From: Halothiobacillus sp.
GTDB lineage: Bacteria > Pseudomonadota > Gammaproteobacteria > Halothiobacillales > Halothiobacillaceae
DNA: 53,831 nt
Reading direction: 5' to 3'
Assembly: GCA_024636015.1 (NCBI GenBank)
Contig: JAGXHU010000091.1
Span: 1-53,831, forward strand
The notes under the pieces are model-generated. The model was not told where the DNA came from and did not search any database. It was given only the letters and a program-made list of their open reading frames with translations. Of this stretch, positions 50,881-53,831 are shown in pieces. The position numbers and the translations under genes are program-made. Within the stretch, counting starts at the first letter, position 1; every line of letters starts with the position of its first letter.

Positions 50881-51936
50881 ATGAGCACGTCGCCTACTGA
50901 AATCCAGATCGCACTCGGCATTATCACGTCCGGTCCGGATACCTATTGGCTCGAACGCCGGCCCGATGCGAAGCATCTCGCCGGCCTACTTGCGTTCCCC
51001 GGCGGCAAATGTGGGCCAGATGAGTCCCCATTCTCGGCCCTCCGACGCGAACTGTTCGAGGAACTGGGGATAGACGTCGATGAGGCCGAGCTTCTGATCG
51101 AGATCCCTTGGGTGTACGCCGAATCGAAGCCCGCGAAGCATCTGCGTCTGTGGGTCTATCGTGTCACGGCCTGGCAGGGTGAGATTCGAGGCGGGGAGGG
51201 GCAGTATCTAACCCAAGCTCGCCTGGACTGCCGCCAGCGCCAGGGTTGGCAGGATGACTTGCCACCGGCCAATCGGGGGATTGTCGCAGGCCTCTGCTTG
51301 CCTACCCGAGTGGCCATTTCGGCTGCATGCGGGCTGGCGGGTGAGGGAATCGAGCAGTGGTGGCAAGATCTGGCCGAAACGGCCCGTGATCTTGCACGGC
51401 GTTTCGGTGTTTCGGGTGCGCTTCTTCAATTGCGACCAGGGCGGGATCTGACTTTGGCGGAATGGCAACGGGCTGTGGATGTGGTTCGGGATCAGGGTAT
51501 TGCCGTGTTCGTCAACGCTGATCTGGGTCTGGCCGCTGCGGTGGGGGCCGATGGCATACATCTGAATCGGACCCGACTCGTTCGGGTTGATCGGGATAAG
51601 CTGGCCGCGTGGCAGGCCGCGGGGGGCTGGGTCACGGCGGCGGTACACCTCCCCGCAGAGATGGTACGCGCCAATGACGTCCGTGCGGATGCCGTACTGG
51701 TTTCGCCGGTGCAGCCCACCGCGAGCCATCTCGATGTTCCGGCACTTGGTTGGGATGCCTTCGCTGCACTGGCGCGTACTGCCACGATGCCCGCCTATGC
51801 GCTGGGTGGCATGACGCTGGCGGATCTGCAGCAGGCGCGCTTGGCCGGGGGGCAGGGTATTGCGGCGATTCGGGCCTTTTGGTGTGCGGGGGGCTGCCGT
51901 TCGGTAGGCGATCCAGCGCGTAAAATTTCGGATTGA
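50881..51936 (+). CDS. Nudix hydrolase - ThiE-like fusion (MutT/ThiE)
   Basis: Fusion of 351 residues. Residues 1-130 form a MutT-like Nudix domain with a complete Nudix box, G42-x5-E48-x7-R56-E-L-x-E-E-L-G-I64, expected to clear 8-oxo-dGTP. Residues about 135-345 form a thiamine-phosphate-synthase-like barrel with FVNADLGLAAAVGADGIHLNR, DAVLVSPVQPTASHL and the YALGGMT strand. Key ThiE positions are altered (SPVQPT in place of the GPIFPT type), so the barrel may not make thiamine phosphate. This fusion is common in gammaproteobacteria. Start is ATG at 50881. Confidence 0.88.
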   Translation: MSTSPTEIQIALGIITSGPDTYWLERRPDAKHLAGLLAFPGGKCGPDESPFSALRRELFEELGIDVDEAELLIEIPWVYAESKPAKHLRLWVYRVTAWQGEIRGGEGQYLTQARLDCRQRQGWQDDLPPANRGIVAGLCLPTRVAISAACGLAGEGIEQWWQDLAETARDLARRFGVSGALLQLRPGRDLTLAEWQRAVDVVRDQGIAVFVNADLGLAAAVGADGIHLNRTRLVRVDRDKLAAWQAAGGWVTAAVHLPAEMVRANDVRADAVLVSPVQPTASHLDVPALGWDAFAALARTATMPAYALGGMTLADLQQARLAGGQGIAAIRAFWCAGGCRSVGDPARKISD

Positions 51937-52016
51937 AGTGAGCTTTTTCACCGCTTCCCTGTCGAAGAATCCAGCGACATGAAAATCGCTGTAACCATAG
52001 TCAAGGGGATAGAAAC

Positions 52017-52508
52017 ATGTCGATGAAACAAGCGCGCTGGCTGGTGGCTACCTTCGCGGTTCTGGCTGTGCTCAGTTTTATCTGGGGGCACAACCCCACA
52101 CATTTGGGCAAACCTCAGACGGTGAGCGGGGCGGTTCAGACGATCCCCGTGCCGGATGGTTGCCCGCTCAAGGGTAAGGGGTGCGAATTAACCCTGCCTC
52201 AGTTGGGCTCGGTGTTGGTCCAGGCGCCTGACGCGATCAAGCCGCTGCAGAAATTCGCACTCACCGTCACGCCGATCGGTGAAACGGCCAAATCCCTGGG
52301 CGCGGTCAGTGTGAGTTTTCAGATGGTGGGTATGGACATGGGGATCAATCAATATCCTCTCGACCGTCAGGCCGACGGACAGTATCGGCAGACCATTATC
52401 CTGCCGGTCTGTACCTCAACCCGCACGGACTGGGTGGCTATTCTGAGTCTGAACAGTCCCAAGGGTGACTTTGTGGCGAAAATTCCCTTTGTGGTTGATC
52501 GTCGCTGA
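52017..52508 (+). CDS. Hypothetical membrane-anchored periplasmic protein
   Basis: Protein of 163 residues with one N-terminal hydrophobic segment (about 8-24), then a beta-rich soluble domain outside the membrane. Two cysteines sit in DGCPLKGKGCEL and a third in LPVCTSTRTDW; a VGMDMGINQYPL stretch holds two methionines. This vaguely recalls small copper- or cytochrome-oxidase-related proteins, but I do not recognise the family. It is transcribed between the Nudix-ThiE and Smr genes. Confidence 0.7.
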   Translation: MSMKQARWLVATFAVLAVLSFIWGHNPTHLGKPQTVSGAVQTIPVPDGCPLKGKGCELTLPQLGSVLVQAPDAIKPLQKFALTVTPIGETAKSLGAVSVSFQMVGMDMGINQYPLDRQADGQYRQTIILPVCTSTRTDWVAILSLNSPKGDFVAKIPFVVDRR

Positions 52509-52540
52509 GTTTTGCCGGCTTTAATCCCCTGCGCGTCGGC

Positions 52541-53113
52541 TCATAGTTTCCGCAACAACACATAAATCGCACCGGTCCCACCATCATGCGCGGGGGTCGA
52601 GCAGAAGGCGATGACGTCGTCGCGCTGAGGTAACCAGTGGTTGACCATCCGCTTGAGGACCGGGATTTGTCGCTGAGAGCGATTCCCCTTGCCATGCACG
52701 ATACGCACGCAGCAACGGACATCGCGTCGCTGTTCCCTGAAAAATGCACTGATATGGCTACGGGCTTCATCGATCGTCATACCATGTAAATCGAGACTGG
52801 CGGCGCAGCTGAATTGCCCGCGCCGCAGTTTGCGCAGCAAGGTGGGCTGGGTGTCTGGCCGCAGATAGCTCAAGGTTTCACCGTGTTCGATGGGCTCGTC
52901 GAGTGCAAATCCGTCCGACATCCCCCCATCGTTGAGATAATCGCTTAAACGTTCGGGTGACCGGGGGGCGGGCTTGGGCCGCGTTTTCTGGGATTCGGGG
53001 GGCAGGGTTGTGGGATCACCCACGGGGTCGACCGCACCGATGGTCTCCCGGAACAGGGCGATTTCATCGGGACTCAGGGCGGGTGTCGATTTTCGTTTTC
53101 CGGTGTGGGCCAT
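52541..53113 (-). CDS. Smr-domain endonuclease-like protein (YdaL/SmrA type)
   Basis: Protein of 190 residues with a C-terminal Smr domain: LDLHGMTIDEARSHISAFF (about 107-125), VRIVHGKGNRSQRQIPVLK and ATRH-like AFCSTPAHDGGTGAIYVLLRK end. The N-terminal 100 residues are polar, with acidic and proline-rich parts. Stand-alone Smr proteins in E. coli (SmrA, SmrB) cut DNA or mRNA at collided ribosomes. Whether this one is SmrB-like is unclear; its N-terminus does not clearly match. ACAGGA precedes the ATG. Divergent from surE. Confidence 0.88.
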   Translation of the reverse strand: MAHTGKRKSTPALSPDEIALFRETIGAVDPVGDPTTLPPESQKTRPKPAPRSPERLSDYLNDGGMSDGFALDEPIEHGETLSYLRPDTQPTLLRKLRRGQFSCAASLDLHGMTIDEARSHISAFFREQRRDVRCCVRIVHGKGNRSQRQIPVLKRMVNHWLPQRDDVIAFCSTPAHDGGTGAIYVLLRKL

Positions 53114-53218
53114 GGATGTTCCTGTGCGCTCGTGATTCGGAAACTTTGCCTGATTTTAATGTAATACAGGCACGGCATCGGTATCCTTAGACACTATCTT
53201 TCAATCAAGTGGTCAAGC

Positions 53219-53831
53219 ATGAATTTTCTGGTCAGTAACGACGATGGCTATCTGTCTCCGGGTGTACGGATTCTGGCCGCCCGGTTGAGGCAGCTGGGTA
53301 CGGTCACAATCGTGGCGCCGGATCGTGATCGTAGTGGTGCCTCGAACAGTCTGACCCTGAGTCGTCCTTTGCGGCCGCGATTGATCGAGCCTGGTGTTTG
53401 GGCGATTGATGGTACGCCGTCGGATTGCGTTCATCTGGCCATTCAAGGTCTATTGCCCGAGGTGCCGGATCTCGTGGTCTCGGGTATCAACCATGGTGCC
53501 AATCTGGGCGATGACGTCTTGTATTCGGGGACGGTAGCTGCCGCGACCGAGGGTCGCTCACTCGGGCTGCCCTCCATTGCCGTGTCCAGCGCATCACATG
53601 TGCCGCAACATCTTGAAGCGGCGGCGGATGTCGTGGTCGATCTGGTGCGGCGCCTCGTGAACCATCCCCTGCCAGCCCTGACCCTGCTGAATGTCAATGT
53701 TCCTGATTTGCCGGCCAATCAGCTCAAGCCGATGGTGGCGACGCGGCTGGGACGTCGGCACCCTTCCTCCGGCATTGTGCGTGATACCGATCCGCGCGGC
53801 CGGGAGCTGTTCTGGATCGGGGCGGCGGGCG
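53219..53831 (+). CDS. surE: 5'/3'-nucleotidase SurE (truncated at window edge)
   Basis: Metal-dependent nucleotidase and exopolyphosphatase for survival in stationary phase. The visible 204 residues begin MNFLVSNDDGYLSPGV, the active-site N-terminus (D8, D9). SGASNSLTL, GTPSDCVHLA and VVSGINHGANLGDDVLYSGTVAAA follow, all with SurE catalytic positions. It runs off the end of the window, with about 50 residues missing. In gammaproteobacteria surE is usually followed by pcm and rpoS. A 5-bp inverted repeat GCCTG/CAGGC lies 48 nt upstream. Confidence 0.96.
   Translation, partial: MNFLVSNDDGYLSPGVRILAARLRQLGTVTIVAPDRDRSGASNSLTLSRPLRPRLIEPGVWAIDGTPSDCVHLAIQGLLPEVPDLVVSGINHGANLGDDVLYSGTVAAATEGRSLGLPSIAVSSASHVPQHLEAAADVVVDLVRRLVNHPLPALTLLNVNVPDLPANQLKPMVATRLGRRHPSSGIVRDTDPRGRELFWIGAAG

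Overview
The window is a GC-rich, gene-dense piece of core chromosome from a gammaproteobacterium. The best evidence is gene order. The run tsaE - amiC - mutL - miaA - hfq - hflX - hflK - hflC - DUF2065 - hisZ - purA is the classic gammaproteobacterial block, and HisZ in place of the long HisG type is common outside the enterics. rpsP-rimM-trmD-rplS, rplM-rpsI, rpmB-rpmG and the lpxC / DciA / secA order point the same way. The mixture (Acs with a di-haem cytochrome b, NsrR/NnrS, MoxR-VWA, a NudiX-ThiE fusion) would fit a Halothiobacillus- or Chromatiales-like lineage. That genus-level guess is inference only.

Layout. 1-2.6 kb: end of a tryptophan operon (trpC), an OsmC-like protein and, on the opposite strand, a GlcF-type iron-sulfur protein. 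2.7-3.7 kb: rplM-rpsI. 4.2-6.9 kb (minus): acs followed by a cytochrome b561-type protein. 7.1-11.1 kb: a MoxR ATPase, a VWA/DUF2201 protein, xerD and dsbC, closely packed. 11.2-16 kb: bamD on the minus strand, divergent from rluD-pgeF-gcvR-like-def and an LpxH-like phosphoesterase. 16.1-19.3 kb: a small unknown gene and clpB. 19.5-21.8 kb: a nitric-oxide response module, with nsrR divergent from a hemerythrin gene and nnrS. 21.9-24.4 kb: pyrE facing rpsT, mutM, rpmG and rpmB. 24.6-39 kb: trpS-nnr-tsaE, then the amiC...purA block. 39.2-41.2 kb: rpsP-rimM-trmD-rplS. 41.3-48 kb: htpG, lpxC, a convergent DciA gene and secA. 48.1-53.8 kb: a YdgA-like protein, argJ, the Nudix-ThiE fusion, a small secreted protein, an Smr protein and the start of surE.

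The genes are mostly essential housekeeping: translation (ribosomal proteins, tRNA modification, aminoacylation), envelope biogenesis (lpxC, LpxH-like, bamD, secA, amiC, dsbC), DNA repair and segregation (mutL, mutM, xerD, DciA) and protein quality control (clpB, htpG, hflKC). Seven gene pairs share overlapping stop/start codons, so translational coupling is common.

The most informative regulatory signals are sigma-32-like promoters in front of clpB and hfq, and an NsrR-like operator that covers the -10 of the hemerythrin-nnrS promoter. There is also a perfect 17-bp inverted repeat with a 3-nt loop inside the active-site codons of trmD, and hairpin/U-tract structures in the leaders of rplM and rpsP. 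The least understood protein pair is the MoxR-VWA couple next to xerD, whose metallopeptidase-like motif has lost its glutamate. I saw no insertion sequence, prophage, CRISPR array, tRNA or rRNA gene, and nothing that is clearly a new defence or mobile system.
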